From an uncultured Rubrobacteraceae bacterium (GTDB lineage Bacteria; Actinomycetota; Rubrobacteria; Rubrobacterales; Rubrobacteraceae): a stretch of 64,000 nt of DNA. Position numbers and translations under genes: made by a program. The notes beneath the pieces are model-generated. The model worked only from the letters and a program-made list of their open reading frames with translations, was not told where the DNA came from and did not search any database. Where the stretch lies: positions 1-64,000 of the forward strand of contig CADCUT010000177.1 of NCBI GenBank assembly GCA_902805975.1, in the 5' to 3' direction. Positions 47,752-58,218 of the stretch are shown here, piece by piece; the first letter of the stretch is position 1, and every line of letters begins with the position of its first letter.

Positions 47752-48945
47752 TTACGTTACCCCGTTCTGCTTGAGGGTCGAGATCCCGGCTTCATCGTAG
47801 CCGAGCCCGCGCAGGATGCTCTCCGTGTGCTCCCCGACCGCCGGGATGGGCGCCATCACGGGCTCGACGCCTTGGAGGGTCGCCGGGGGCGTCAGGCCCC
47901 GTAGCGGGCCCGCCGGCGAGCCGAACTCGCGCCAGCGGTCCCTGGCCTCCAGTTGCGGATGGTCCAGGAACTGGCGCATGGTCCGCATCCTGGCGTTCGC
48001 GACGCCGGCCGCCTCCAGGCGCCCGATGGCCTCGCCGGACGGGAGGCCGGAGAAAACCGCGTCTATCTCGGCGTGGAGGGCCTCCCTGTTCTCGACGCGC
48101 TTCGTGTTGGTGCGGAAGCGCTCGTCTTCGGTCATGGATCCGCACCGCAACACCCCTTCGCAGAAGCCCTTCCACTCCCGCTCGTTCTGGATGCCGAGAA
48201 AGACGACCTCTTCGTCCGCGCACGCGAACGGGCCGTAGGGGGCTATGGCGGCGTGGCTCGCGCCGCTCCTCTTCGGCTCCTCGCCGCCGTACCCGGCGAA
48301 GTACGCGGGGAAGCCCATCCACTCCCCGAGGGCTTCGAGCATCGAGAGCTCCAGCACCGCGCCCTCGCCCGTCCTCTCGCGCCGGAAGAGCGCGGAGAGG
48401 ATGCCGGAGTACGCGTACATCCCGGCCGCTATGTCCGCGACCGAGATGCCGACCTTCGAGGGCGTCTCCGGCGTGCCGGTGATCGAGACGAGGCCGGCCT
48501 CGCACTGGACGAGCAGGTCGTAGGCCTTCTTCTGGGTGTAGGGGCCGCCCGCTCCGTAGCCCGAGATGGAGCAGTGGATGAGGCGCGGGTGTCTCCCCCC
48601 AAGCTCCGCGGCCCCGAGCCCGAGGCGTTCGGCGGCGCCGGGGGCCAGGTTCTGGACAAAGACGTCGGCCGATTCGAGCAGGCGCCCCAGCACCTCCCCG
48701 GCGCCTTCTTTTTTGAGGTCGAGCGTCAGCGACTCCTTGGAACGGTTGAGCCAGACGAAGTGGCTCGCCATCCCTTTAACGGTCTCGTCGTAGTGGCGGG
48801 CGAAGTCCCCCGTCTCGGGGCGCTCTATCTTTACGACGCGCGCGCCGAGGTCGGCGAGCTGGCGGGTGGCGAAGGGGGCTGCGACGGCCTGCTCCAGGGC
48901 GACGACGGTGATGCCTTCGAGCGGGAGCGATCGCTGGCCGGCCAT
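47752..48945 (-). CDS. CaiB/BaiF family CoA transferase
   Basis: LEGITVVALEQAVAAPFATRQLADLGARVVKIERPETGDFAR...NLAPGAAERLGLG. Confidence 0.94.
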   Translation of the reverse strand: MAGQRSLPLEGITVVALEQAVAAPFATRQLADLGARVVKIERPETGDFARHYDETVKGMASHFVWLNRSKESLTLDLKKEGAGEVLGRLLESADVFVQNLAPGAAERLGLGAAELGGRHPRLIHCSISGYGAGGPYTQKKAYDLLVQCEAGLVSITGTPETPSKVGISVADIAAGMYAYSGILSALFRRERTGEGAVLELSMLEALGEWMGFPAYFAGYGGEEPKRSGASHAAIAPYGPFACADEEVVFLGIQNEREWKGFCEGVLRCGSMTEDERFRTNTKRVENREALHAEIDAVFSGLPSGEAIGRLEAAGVANARMRTMRQFLDHPQLEARDRWREFGSPAGPLRGLTPPATLQGVEPVMAPIPAVGEHTESILRGLGYDEAGISTLKQNGVT

Positions 48946-48946
48946 C

Positions 48947-50104
48947 CTAGAACGACCTCGGCAAGCCGAGGACGTGCTGGGCCAGGTAGGAGAGGATGAG
49001 GTTCGTGGAGATGGGGGCGACCTGGTAGAGGCGCGTCTCGCGGAACTTGCGCTCGACGTCGTACTCGGCGTCGACCCCGTAGCCCCCGAAGGTCTGCACC
49101 GCGACGTTGGCCGCCTCCCAGGAGGCGTCCGCGGCAAGCAGCTTCGCCATGTTCGCCTCGGCGCCGCACGCCTCGTCACGGTCGAAGAGGGCGGCGGCCT
49201 TCCGGGTCATCAGGTCCGCGGCCTCCACGTTCGCGTAGGCGCGGGCTATGGGGAACTGGACGCCCTGGTTCTGGCCGATGGGGCGGCCGAAGACGACGCG
49301 GTCGTTGGCCCGTCCCGTCGCCCGGTCGATAAAAAAGCGGCCGTCGCCCACGCACTCGGCGGCGATGAGGATGCGCTCGGCGTTCATGCCGTCCATGACG
49401 TAGCGCAGGCCCATCCCCTCTTCCCCGATCCTGTTTCGTACCGGCACCTCGACGCCGTCGAGTTCTAGCTCGTTCGTAAAGTTGTTCATCATCACCCGGC
49501 GCCGTTTCACCTTCAGGCGGTCGCCGGCATCCCTGAGGTCCACGATAAAGACCGAAAGGCCGTCGGAGCGCCTCTTTACCTTCTCGACGGGCGTCGTCCG
49601 GGCGAGCAGGACCATCAGGTCCGAGTGCTGGACGCGGGAGATATAGATCTTGCGCCCGCTCACCACGTAGCGATCCCCACGCCTCTGGGCGAAGGTGGAT
49701 ATCCGCGTCGTGTCGGTGCCGGCCTCTGGCTCCGTGACGCCGAAGGCCTGCAGCCTCAGCTCCCCGGCGGCTATCTTCGGCAGGTACTCCTCTCTCTGCT
49801 CCCTGGAGCCATGGCGCAGCAGCGTCCCCATGACGTACATCTGGGCGTGGGCGGGGTTGGCGTTGGCGCCGGACCGGTTCGCCTCTTCGAGTATGGCGCA
49901 GGCGGCGGTCAGGTCGAGGCCCATGCCGCCGTACTCCCTGGGGATGAGCGCGGCGAGGTAGCCGGCCTCTGTCATGGCCCGGACGAACTCCTCCGGGTAC
50001 TCGCGCCGCGCGTCGAGGTCGCGCCAGTACTCGTCGGGGAAGCCGGCGCACAGGTCGCGGACGCCCTGCCGGAGCCCGCGCAGCTTGCTGTCGTCAAGGA
50101 TCAC
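48947..50104 (-). CDS. acyl-CoA dehydrogenase
   Basis: IPREYGGMGLDLTAACAILEE, GVTEPEAGTDTTRI, QTFGGYGVDAEYDVERKFRETRLYQVAPISTNLI. Confidence 0.94.
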   Translation of the reverse strand: MILDDSKLRGLRQGVRDLCAGFPDEYWRDLDARREYPEEFVRAMTEAGYLAALIPREYGGMGLDLTAACAILEEANRSGANANPAHAQMYVMGTLLRHGSREQREEYLPKIAAGELRLQAFGVTEPEAGTDTTRISTFAQRRGDRYVVSGRKIYISRVQHSDLMVLLARTTPVEKVKRRSDGLSVFIVDLRDAGDRLKVKRRRVMMNNFTNELELDGVEVPVRNRIGEEGMGLRYVMDGMNAERILIAAECVGDGRFFIDRATGRANDRVVFGRPIGQNQGVQFPIARAYANVEAADLMTRKAAALFDRDEACGAEANMAKLLAADASWEAANVAVQTFGGYGVDAEYDVERKFRETRLYQVAPISTNLILSYLAQHVLGLPRSF

Positions 50105-50340
50105 ACCCCACCACCCGGGCCTTCGGGCTCAGGCCCCGACACGCCGGGGAAGTGGAGCACCTCGGATTGGGAGTAGATGGCATCACCCTCGAAGACGGGG
50201 GCGGGCAGCCGCACCCCGTTCCAGCCACGGTTCGGTATGACGCTCTGCGCGGCGGCCAGCGCCACCGTGAACGTCGAGCCCACCAGCGGGCGGCCGAACC
50301 CGGTCCGGGACGCGTAGTGGCGGTCGAAGCGTATGAGCAT
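50101..50340 (-). pseudogene. truncated MaoC-like dehydratase fragment
   Basis: FDRHYASRTGFGRPLVGSTFTVALAAAQSVIPNRGWNGVRLPAPVFEGDAIYSQSEVL aligns to the middle of the intact MaoC gene at 50454. Confidence 0.75.
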
Positions 50341-50453
50341 ACAGTTCTCAGGATACGCAGTACGGGGCGGGGAGATTAGCATTCAGAGCGCTCTTGAGGG
50401 ACGATGAACACGGAATCGACTTTAGCATAGCGAGAAGTTAGGAAAGGAAACGC

Positions 50454-50993
50454 ATGGCGGTCAAGGAAGGTTGGAAGGGGCGGTTCTTTGAGGATTTCGA
50501 GGTCGGGGACGTCTACGAACACCCCCTGGGGCGTACCGTGACGACCACGGACAACCTGTGGTTCACGCTCCTGACCCAGAACACGGCGCCGATACACGTG
50601 GATCACGCCTACGCAAAGCAAACGGAGTTTGGCAAGCCCCTGGTCGATTCCACCTTCACGGTCGCCCTCGTAACCGGGCAAAGCGTCACCGACGTCTCCC
50701 AGAACGTCTTCGCCAACCTCGGCTGGGATGAGATCAGGCTGCCGGCCCCCGTCTTCGAGGGCGACACCATCTACTCCCAATCCGAGGTGCTCGAGACCAG
50801 GGAGTCAAGGTCGAGGGTGAACGTCGGCATCGTGAAGGTCAAGACCACCGGCTACAACCAGGAAGGAACGGTCGTCATAACCTTCAAACGCACCGTCTTG
50901 GTCTACAGGCGAGATCACGCCCCCAAAACAGTCCGTACTTTCCCCGAAAAACATCGACGCGGCGAAGGGAGCGGTGCGGCTGAACCTTCGTGA
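50454..50993 (+). CDS. MaoC-family dehydratase
   Basis: FFEDFEVGDVYEHPLGRTVTTTDNLWFTLLTQNTAPIHVDHAYAKQTEFGKPLVDSTFTVAL. Confidence 0.93.
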   Translation: MAVKEGWKGRFFEDFEVGDVYEHPLGRTVTTTDNLWFTLLTQNTAPIHVDHAYAKQTEFGKPLVDSTFTVALVTGQSVTDVSQNVFANLGWDEIRLPAPVFEGDTIYSQSEVLETRESRSRVNVGIVKVKTTGYNQEGTVVITFKRTVLVYRRDHAPKTVRTFPEKHRRGEGSGAAEPS

Positions 50994-51270
50994 CGACCCG
51001 AATAAACGGGCGGAGAGGAGACGTCCCGGCTCTCAGCTCCTGTTTCGCGGCTACGCTCGTCATCTTGACGGGGTGCAAAGCCGGTCAAGCCGCGTTTCCG
51101 CGCCGTGTTGAACGAGGATGCCCGCGAGGTGTGGTCCGAGCGTCGCGACGGCTAGCGCGCCGGGCAAGCGAGAGGGGTTTCAGAGCCTATCGGCGTAGCC
51201 ACGACCCGGCCCGGGGGAAGGAGTGGGGTGGCCTGATGGCCGCCCCGCTCTTCGTGGCGGTGTGCTTGAT

Positions 51271-52344
51271 CTAGCCGTTGCGCTCGCCGAGTGACACGTC
51301 GACCGTGAGCTGCTCGCCCTCCCTCGTCAGCGTGAGCCGGGCGTTCTCCCCGGGCGCGTAGTCGCGCAGGGCGCTGAGCAGGTCGCCGGAGTCCTCCACG
51401 GGGACGGACCCGATGGCGGTCACGACGTCATCGGGGGCGACGCCGGCCTCCTCCGATGGGCCGCCCGACTCGACCTCCGTGACGACCGCGCCTGACCCCG
51501 CCGGGCTGCCGGTCCCCTCTGAGGCGGCGTCGGCCAGCGAGATGCCGAGGTACGGGTGGACGGCCTCGCCGTCCTCTATGAGCTGGTCGGCGACCGAGAC
51601 CACCGTGTCCGAGGGGATGGCGAACCCCAGGCTCTCGGCACCCGCGTCCGGCGGCACGTAGGCCACGTTTACGCCGACCACCCGGCCGGAGCGGTCGGCC
51701 AGGGCGCCGCCCGAGGAACCGGGGGAGATGGCGGCGTCCGTCTGGATCAGGTCCACCAGCGCGGTGTCCCCGCCGGTGAGCTCGGCCGGGAGCTCCCGGC
51801 TCAGGCCGCTTATGACGCCGGAGGTGACGGTGGACTCGAAGCCCTGCGGGCTGCCGATGGCGACCGCCATCTGGCCCGCCACCGGGTCGTCCTCGGCGAA
51901 GCTAGCCGCCGGCAGCCCGTCGCGATCCACCCGCACCACGGCGAGGTCGGTGAACCCGTCGCCCGCGACCACCTCGCCCCGCTCTGTCGTGCCGTCGGCG
52001 AAGGCCACCTCGACCGAGGATGCCCCCTCGACGACGTGGTTGTTGGTTACGATGTAGCCGTCCTCGCGGTAGACCACACCGCTTCCTATCCCCTCGCCCT
52101 GCTCGGTCCCGTATGGCGTGTCCTGCGAGACCTCGACGTTGACCTGCACCGCCGAAGGACCGAGTTCCGAGGCCACCCGGGCCACGGGCTCGTCCTCAAG
52201 CGCCTCGGCCGGCGCGGAAGCCTGCGCGGCCGCGCTCCTGGCCCCGCCTTCCGTCCCACCGAACAGCGCCAGGCCGCCCGCCGCGCCCACGACGAGCGCC
52301 AGCGCGATCATGGACCCCGTAAGAAACCTGCGTTTGACGCTCAT
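51271..52344 (-). CDS. HtrA-like S1C serine protease with PDZ domain
   Basis: [46 protein letters not shown]-terminal PDZ ([16 protein letters not shown]). Confidence 0.94.
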   Translation of the reverse strand: MSVKRRFLTGSMIALALVVGAAGGLALFGGTEGGARSAAAQASAPAEALEDEPVARVASELGPSAVQVNVEVSQDTPYGTEQGEGIGSGVVYREDGYIVTNNHVVEGASSVEVAFADGTTERGEVVAGDGFTDLAVVRVDRDGLPAASFAEDDPVAGQMAVAIGSPQGFESTVTSGVISGLSRELPAELTGGDTALVDLIQTDAAISPGSSGGALADRSGRVVGVNVAYVPPDAGAESLGFAIPSDTVVSVADQLIEDGEAVHPYLGISLADAASEGTGSPAGSGAVVTEVESGGPSEEAGVAPDDVVTAIGSVPVEDSGDLLSALRDYAPGENARLTLTREGEQLTVDVSLGERNG

Positions 52345-53198
52345 ACCACTACCCCTTCTCTCAGGGCGCCGCGCAAGGCCTTCGCCAGCGCCGTTTCGGC
52401 CTCCTCCTGGATCTGGCGCACCCTCTCGCGGGAGACGCCGAGCTCCTCGCTGAGCTGCCGGAGGGTTGACTTCTCCTGCTCGTCGAGGCCGTGGCGCCGG
52501 ATGAGGACGCGCCGCGGTCGTTCCGGGAGCCCCTCCACAGCCCGGGCCAGCAGGCGCCGTGCCTCATCCTCGATCAGGTCGTCCGCCGTATCCGCTATGC
52601 CCTCGTCGCACAGCAAGTCTCCGAACTCGGAGGCGCTCTCGTCCCCGTTCAGGGGCCTGTTCAGGCTCACGACCTCCCTTTTGGCGTCGAGGGTCTCGTC
52701 TAGCACCTCGACCGCGCACCCGAGCCTCGCCGCGACCTCTCCGGGCGCCGGCTCGCGCCCGAGCTCCGAGAGGAGCTCACCACGCGCCCGCGACGCCTTG
52801 CGGATCTTCTCGACCATGTGGACGGGTACCCTTATGGTGCGTCCCTTGTCCGCGACGGCCCGCTGGATAGCCTGGCGGATCCACCACGTCGCGTACGTCG
52901 AGAAGCGGAAGCCGCGGTCGGGGTCGAACTTATCGACGGCCTTCATGAGGCCGATGTTGCCCTCCTGGATCAAATCCTCGAACGGCAGCCCGTAGCCGCG
53001 GTACTTCTTGGCCACCGAGATCACGAGCCTCAAGTTCTTCTCGACCAACCGACTCCGGGCCGGCCCCTGACCGGCCCTGGCCCTTCGGGCGAGGTCGGTC
53101 TCCTCGGCCGGCGTGAGCAGTTTGCCTTTGTCTATGCGCGCGAAGTAACCGGGTATAAGGTCCGGGACCTCCGTGGCCCTCGCTGCTTGGTTGCGCAT
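52341..53198 (-). CDS. RNA polymerase sigma-70 factor (group 2, RpoD/SigA-like)
   Basis: [64 protein letters not shown] overlap with HtrA. Confidence 0.96.
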   Translation of the reverse strand: MRNQAARATEVPDLIPGYFARIDKGKLLTPAEETDLARRARAGQGPARSRLVEKNLRLVISVAKKYRGYGLPFEDLIQEGNIGLMKAVDKFDPDRGFRFSTYATWWIRQAIQRAVADKGRTIRVPVHMVEKIRKASRARGELLSELGREPAPGEVAARLGCAVEVLDETLDAKREVVSLNRPLNGDESASEFGDLLCDEGIADTADDLIEDEARRLLARAVEGLPERPRRVLIRRHGLDEQEKSTLRQLSEELGVSRERVRQIQEEAETALAKALRGALREGVVV

Positions 53199-53321
53199 TG
53201 CTCGCTCCCTCCGGTTTATTCTAGTCCGTTCGAGGCTTCCGCCGCGTTCGTCGTAGAGACGAGTATGGCCTTACTCTCTTAGGTCGACTTCAGAGAAACC
53301 TGCGAAGATTCGCAGGCACGG

Positions 53322-54470
53322 TTACGGGCCGCCGGCGCGGCGTTCGGCCAGGCGCACGCGCTCCTCGACGATGGAGGACGGCACGGCGTAGGACGTCTCT
53401 CCGGGGCCGATCCCGCCGCCGAAGACCGTGGCGACCACCTCGCCACTGCCGTTGACCACCGGGCCTCCGGAGTTTCCGGGACGCGCCTCGCCGCTCACGC
53501 TGGTTACGGTCCTCCTCACGGGCGGGCCGCCCGAGGCGTCGGCCGCGAGGAGCGGGCCCGTCCTTCCCAGGCGCCCGGGCGAGGCGTCGAAGGGTCCCGC
53601 ACCGGGGTAGCCGAGGATCGCCACTGGCCGCCCGGCGGAGGAGCGTCCCGTCGGCAGGACCCGAGCCCCGAGGCCCTCGACCCCGAGCACCGCCACGTCG
53701 TTCCTCTCGTCAAAGACGAGAACCTCGGCGGGCAACCGCTCCCACGAACCCCGGACGCCCACGTCCACGCTCTGGGCCCCTTCCACCACGTGGGCGTTGG
53801 TGACGACGAGCCCGGGGGCCGCGGCCCACCCCGACCCGGCGGAGCCGAAGGCCGGCCCGGCGGACGCGGAGACGCGCACGACCCCCGGCGCCGCGTCCCG
53901 GACGCCCCGCAGGTAACCGTCAGAGGGGGAAGCGGGCTCGTCCGTCCCGGGCCACCGGTTCTCCAGCCCCGTCAGCGGCGACACGCCGAAGAACGTCTCG
54001 TCGAAGCCGACAGGCGGCGCCAGGTCGTCTAGCGTCCGGAAGGCTCCGGAGCCTTCCGCGGCCTGCCTGGCCGCCGGCAGCGGCGCCTGCAGGGCGGCGA
54101 GACCCAGAAGCCAGACGAGGACGAGCCCGGCGGCGGCCCCGAGGACCGCGCCCCCGAGCCCGTCCAGTGTTCTGAGTACCGCCCCAACGGCGGGCAGCCG
54201 CCCCAGACCGGACCCGAGACGACGGCCCACGGCCCCGAACAGGGAGCGTCCGATCACGCCGCAGAAGAGAGCCGCGCTGATCAGTATGGGCAGTTCGTAA
54301 GTCCCGAGCCCGGGCCGCGCCGAGACGAGCGCCGGGGCCGCACTCGCGCCCAGGTAGACCCCGGCTACAGCGCCGGCCAGGGAGAACATCGCCGAGAGAA
54401 ACCCGGCACGCCACCCCAGGAAGGCCAGCACGAGCACGAACAGGGCTACAGCGTAGTCTACGGGGCTCAC
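53322..54470 (-). CDS. MarP-like membrane serine protease (CvpA + trypsin-like)
   Basis: N-terminal CvpA-like TM domain; GLVVTNAHVVEGA, NDVAVLGV, PGNSGGPVV. Confidence 0.92.
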   Translation of the reverse strand: MSPVDYAVALFVLVLAFLGWRAGFLSAMFSLAGAVAGVYLGASAAPALVSARPGLGTYELPILISAALFCGVIGRSLFGAVGRRLGSGLGRLPAVGAVLRTLDGLGGAVLGAAAGLVLVWLLGLAALQAPLPAARQAAEGSGAFRTLDDLAPPVGFDETFFGVSPLTGLENRWPGTDEPASPSDGYLRGVRDAAPGVVRVSASAGPAFGSAGSGWAAAPGLVVTNAHVVEGAQSVDVGVRGSWERLPAEVLVFDERNDVAVLGVEGLGARVLPTGRSSAGRPVAILGYPGAGPFDASPGRLGRTGPLLAADASGGPPVRRTVTSVSGEARPGNSGGPVVNGSGEVVATVFGGGIGPGETSYAVPSSIVEERVRLAERRAGGP

Positions 54471-55603
54471 GTTCCGGACTCACCTCTCTCTCGACGCGCG
54501 GCCGGCCCGGGCCGTGTTTTGCGGCCCCCGCCCAGATATTCCAGGACGCGCTCGACCACCCACCAGGGCGCCACGAGGGCGCACTCGAGCGGACCGCGGG
54601 GGAGCACCGCCCGCCACAGGACGCAGCCGCAGGCGACGAGCGCTGCGAAGACGCCCACGGAGAGGAACGCGTCCGGGACGGTCTCGCGGCGCACCAGCTC
54701 CTCGTTCGCGGCGAGCAGCAGCAGGTGGCCCACGTAGACGGTCAGCGCCATCTGGCCGGTAGCGACCAGCGGCCACGTCGCCCGCGGGAGCCAAGCGACG
54801 AGCAGCAGCGCTCCCCCGAGCACCGCGCACCCGGAGCCGATGGAGCCGATCATCCACAGCGGCATCTGGCTGTGGGGCTCTCCGCTGAGAAGTTCCGCCA
54901 GGCCGGATACCCCCATCGGCTCCGGCGCGAGCAACGAGGCGGCGACGGAGAGGGCGAGCCCGCCCCCCAGCAGCCACCCGCCCGTCCGCGCGAGGGCGAG
55001 GTCCCGGCGGCCGATCCACATCCCGACGAGGAGCGGGGCCGACCAGATCGCCAGCGGGTAGGCGCCCGAGAGCACGAGCTCGCGCACCACCTCTCCCGAG
55101 GGGTCCCCGATCCGGGCCGGGTACGGGTCGAACCAGCCGGGCGCGGCCATCCCGGCGAGCAGGTAGGCCACCGCCCCGCCCACGACCGCGACGGCCGCGA
55201 CGGCCAGCAGGAGGGGGTCCGGGAGGGCCAGCACGAGCGCCGCGAACAGGAAGTAGACCGCGTAGAACTGGAGGATCACGAGCACCCCGTGGTCGAGCCC
55301 CTGCAGCCACAGCCCGAGCGGCAACAGCAGGGCCGCGCGCAGGACCAGACGCCCGCGGGCGCCAGCTCGGCGCCCGGGCACCGCTTCGCCGGATCCGCCG
55401 GCCAGCAGGGCCACCCCCACGCCGGCGAGGAGCACGAAAAGGACGGAGGCGCGGCCGTGGGGCAGTTCGTAGAGCCACCCGAGCGCGGTGTCGGGGGCCG
55501 GGGTTGGCCCGAAGTGGACCATAACCATCCCGAGCACCGCCACCGCCCTGGCCACGTCCACGCCGCGCAGGCGTGGGGAGAGCTCGGTCGTCCCCGCGCT
55601 CAC
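54467..55603 (-). CDS. DUF418/heparan-alpha-glucosaminide acetyltransferase-like membrane protein
   Basis: RGVDVARAVAVLGMVMVHF...FVLLAGVGVALLAGG, multiple TM. Confidence 0.85.
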   Translation of the reverse strand: MSAGTTELSPRLRGVDVARAVAVLGMVMVHFGPTPAPDTALGWLYELPHGRASVLFVLLAGVGVALLAGGSGEAVPGRRAGARGRLVLRAALLLPLGLWLQGLDHGVLVILQFYAVYFLFAALVLALPDPLLLAVAAVAVVGGAVAYLLAGMAAPGWFDPYPARIGDPSGEVVRELVLSGAYPLAIWSAPLLVGMWIGRRDLALARTGGWLLGGGLALSVAASLLAPEPMGVSGLAELLSGEPHSQMPLWMIGSIGSGCAVLGGALLLVAWLPRATWPLVATGQMALTVYVGHLLLLAANEELVRRETVPDAFLSVGVFAALVACGCVLWRAVLPRGPLECALVAPWWVVERVLEYLGGGRKTRPGPAARRERGESGT

Positions 55604-56265
55604 GGCGAGGGCTCCTCAGACGCCCGGCGAGAGGCCAGCCGCCCGCGCGCCCGGAGAGATCGCGAGATGACCGTATACAGGATGGATGCACCGGCGACGG
55701 CCAGGCCGGCGTAGAGGAGCAGCGTCCCGAGGAGCCCGTCGAGCGCACCCTGGACCATGAAGCCGTGGGCGAACGCGGTCCCCAGGATGGCCCCGGCAAG
55801 CGCGAGGTGGAGCGCGCGCCATTCCGGACGGCCCAGGCCGAGCCGGCGCCAGCCCAGCGAGAGCGCCACCGTGAGCGCGAGGCAGAACGACGCCACGACG
55901 CCGAGGCGTGAGTACGCCGGGGCCGCCGGGGAGAGCGCGAAGAGGGTGTCGTCAGGGCTGTAGACGAACAGGGCGCCGACGTGCGCCAGCACGAGCCCGA
56001 CCACGGCGATGGCGATAACGCGGTGCAGGCGCATCAAGCCGGCCCCGGCTGCCCGCACGAGCCAGCGCGGCCGGCCCGGCAAGACCACCTGGAAGACCAA
56101 TAACCCCAGCGCGAGCACCCCGGTCGCGGTCGCGACCAGCCTCGCCGCCGGGGCGTTGGCGAGGTGCGGGCTCGTCAGCGCGACGACGACGGGGACCAGG
56201 AGCAGGGCGGCGACGAGGCCGGGGACGAGGCGAGACGCCCCCCGTCGCTTCTCATCGCTACCCAT
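55600..56265 (-). CDS. ferric reductase-like transmembrane protein
   Basis: Multi-TM; LMRLHRVIAIAVVGLVLAHVGALF and LHLALAGAILGTAFAHG histidine pattern. Confidence 0.65.
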   Translation of the reverse strand: MGSDEKRRGASRLVPGLVAALLLVPVVVALTSPHLANAPAARLVATATGVLALGLLVFQVVLPGRPRWLVRAAGAGLMRLHRVIAIAVVGLVLAHVGALFVYSPDDTLFALSPAAPAYSRLGVVASFCLALTVALSLGWRRLGLGRPEWRALHLALAGAILGTAFAHGFMVQGALDGLLGTLLLYAGLAVAGASILYTVISRSLRARGRLASRRASEEPSP

Positions 56266-56812
56266 TCGGCTCCAGTACAAAGTTCGTCGTCAGGTCCGCG
56301 TCGTCCCGGTCGATGACGAGGCGCCGGAAGACCGCCTCGTACTCCCCGTCGTCGTAGGCGACGTGGACGTTGGGCTCCCCGTACAAAGGCACAACGGGGT
56401 ATGTCTCTATCCGGTAGCGGCCCCGGCCGTCCGTCAGGACGCTGCCGCGGTTGTCAGGGTCGTACTCTCCCCCTTCGGAGGTGGCGAGCCACACCTGCAC
56501 CCGGGCGTCCTCGATCGGCTCGCACGTGCCGGCCTCCCGCACCGTACCGGAGATCACCAGCCCGTCGCCGAGGTCGCCGCGTACCGGCGCGTCGGGCGTG
56601 TAGGCGGTCGTGCCGCCGGGGTCGCTCTCGGTGGGCGCGCATCCCGCCGCGACGTTCTGGGCGTCCGACCGGCCCTCGGCCCCACCGCTCTCGCCGGCAA
56701 AGACGTAGAACAAGATGCCCGCCATAAGCGCCATTACGAAGAGCGCCACGAGGGCCCTCCGCCGACGCGCCGCTCCCCCGCCGGCCTGTCCGTTCCCCGT
56801 CCTACCATTCAC
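56258..56812 (-). CDS. membrane-anchored dioxygenase-like beta-sandwich protein
   Basis: TM anchor then LVISGTVREAGTCEPIEDARVQVWLATSEGGEYDPDNRGSVLTDGRGRYRIET. Confidence 0.7.
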   Translation of the reverse strand: MNGRTGNGQAGGGAARRRRALVALFVMALMAGILFYVFAGESGGAEGRSDAQNVAAGCAPTESDPGGTTAYTPDAPVRGDLGDGLVISGTVREAGTCEPIEDARVQVWLATSEGGEYDPDNRGSVLTDGRGRYRIETYPVVPLYGEPNVHVAYDDGEYEAVFRRLVIDRDDADLTTNFVLEPNG

Positions 56813-56924
56813 TGTTCCTACCTCCGGCGTTGGTCTTCAACGCGGTGAAGTTCAACGGCTTCATTCCCTCTCTCTGGGGCGGACGGCGCCCATCCGGCGC
56901 CGCCCGTCCCGCTTGCTTCGGTGG

Positions 56925-57122
56925 TTAGACCTCCGTCTCCTGCTGGCCCTGACCGCCCTTCTCCGGGCAGTCATAACCGGAGCCGCCCGGTCCTTGCTGC
57001 TGTTGCGCGCCGGGCGCCTGCTGCGACGGGGCCTGCCCGTCTTGCTGGGCGATCGCCGCGCCCCCGAAAAGGGCCAGGCCGGCCACGGCCGCGATTCCTA
57101 CCAGAAATCTCCTCGCTCTCAT
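56925..57122 (-). CDS. small secreted Gln/Gly/Pro-rich peptide
   Basis: Signal peptide MRARRFLVGIAAVAGLALFGGAAIAQQ then QAPSQQAPGAQQQQGPGGSGYDCPEKGGQGQQ. Confidence 0.65.
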   Translation of the reverse strand: MRARRFLVGIAAVAGLALFGGAAIAQQDGQAPSQQAPGAQQQQGPGGSGYDCPEKGGQGQQETEV

Positions 57123-57237
57123 GCTTACACCTCCCTCCTTGCTCGATGGTTCAGACCGTCCCCATCCGTCGAGGCCTACACGACTGCCTCCCTTCTCCTG
57201 TGGCAGCGGCTCGCCCGTCCGCGGTCGCGGGGAGGGT

Positions 57238-58218
57238 TCACGGCAGCCGTCCGAACCAGAGGGCGGAGAGCGTGCCGCCGGCCAGGATCAGGACCGCCCC
57301 CGCCGCCGCGAAGGCCGCGGTCACCTCCATCTCCTCCTCGACGAACCCGAGCGAAGACCCGAGATCCTCGTAGACGCCCACCAGATCTCCCTCAGATGCC
57401 GAGGCGAAGAACTCGCCCCCGGTCTGCTGCGCGATCTGCCCGAGGGTCTCCTGATCCGGGGGTACGGGGACCGACCGCCCGCCCGGCGCCTCGACCGTGC
57501 CCCCCTCGGTGCCGAGGGCCACGGTGAAGACCGGCACGCCGAGCTCCCGCGCCCTCCGCGCCGCCTCCGCGGGCTCCGTCTGCCCGTTGGTGCTGGCCCC
57601 GTCTGAGAGCAGCACCACCGCCGCCGGGACGCCAGCCCCGTCGCCGCCCCCGTTCGGGCCGTCTTCCCGCCCGCCGTCCAGGCCGAGCTGGCTGATCTCC
57701 GTCGCCCGCATGAGGCCGTCGCCCATCGCCGTGCCGCCCCCAGCTTCCAGGGAGTCCACGGCGTCCCGGACGGCGGCGTGGTCCGCGGTGGGCAGCGAGA
57801 GCACCTGTTCCCGGTCCGAGAACGTCACGAGCCCGACCCGCAAGTCCTCGGGTAACCGGTCGAGGAAGACCCCGGCGGCCTCCTTGGCCGCGACGAGCCG
57901 GTCGGGCGAGACGTCCGTGGCCTCCATCGAGCCCGAGACGTCCATCACCATGACCACGTTTGCCTCCTCCCGCGGTACGAGGACCGTCGCCTGGGGTCTG
58001 GCGAAACCGACGACCAGCGCGCCCAGCGCCATGAGCAGGAGCACGGGAGGGAGGTGACGGCGCCAGCCGGGGAGACGCGGCACCAGGTTGGAGAGAAGAT
58101 CCAGGTTGGTGAAACGCACGACGTGACGTTTGCGCCGCCTCTGGAGCAGCAGGTAGAGAGCGACCGCCGCGGGCACCAGGAGGAGGGCCCAGAGCGCCAC
58201 TGGCCACGCGAAGCTCAT
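57238..58218 (-). CDS. VWA-domain (BatA-like) membrane protein
   Basis: VVMVMDVSGSMEATDVSPDRLVAAKEA (MIDAS DxSxS), flanking TM segments. Confidence 0.94.
   Translation of the reverse strand: MSFAWPVALWALLLVPAAVALYLLLQRRRKRHVVRFTNLDLLSNLVPRLPGWRRHLPPVLLLMALGALVVGFARPQATVLVPREEANVVMVMDVSGSMEATDVSPDRLVAAKEAAGVFLDRLPEDLRVGLVTFSDREQVLSLPTADHAAVRDAVDSLEAGGGTAMGDGLMRATEISQLGLDGGREDGPNGGGDGAGVPAAVVLLSDGASTNGQTEPAEAARRARELGVPVFTVALGTEGGTVEAPGGRSVPVPPDQETLGQIAQQTGGEFFASASEGDLVGVYEDLGSSLGFVEEEMEVTAAFAAAGAVLILAGGTLSALWFGRLP

Noticed and set aside
50990-51274. 94-aa plus-strand ORF after MaoC
   Set aside because: No RBS or domain; arginine-rich translation typical of non-coding GC-rich DNA.
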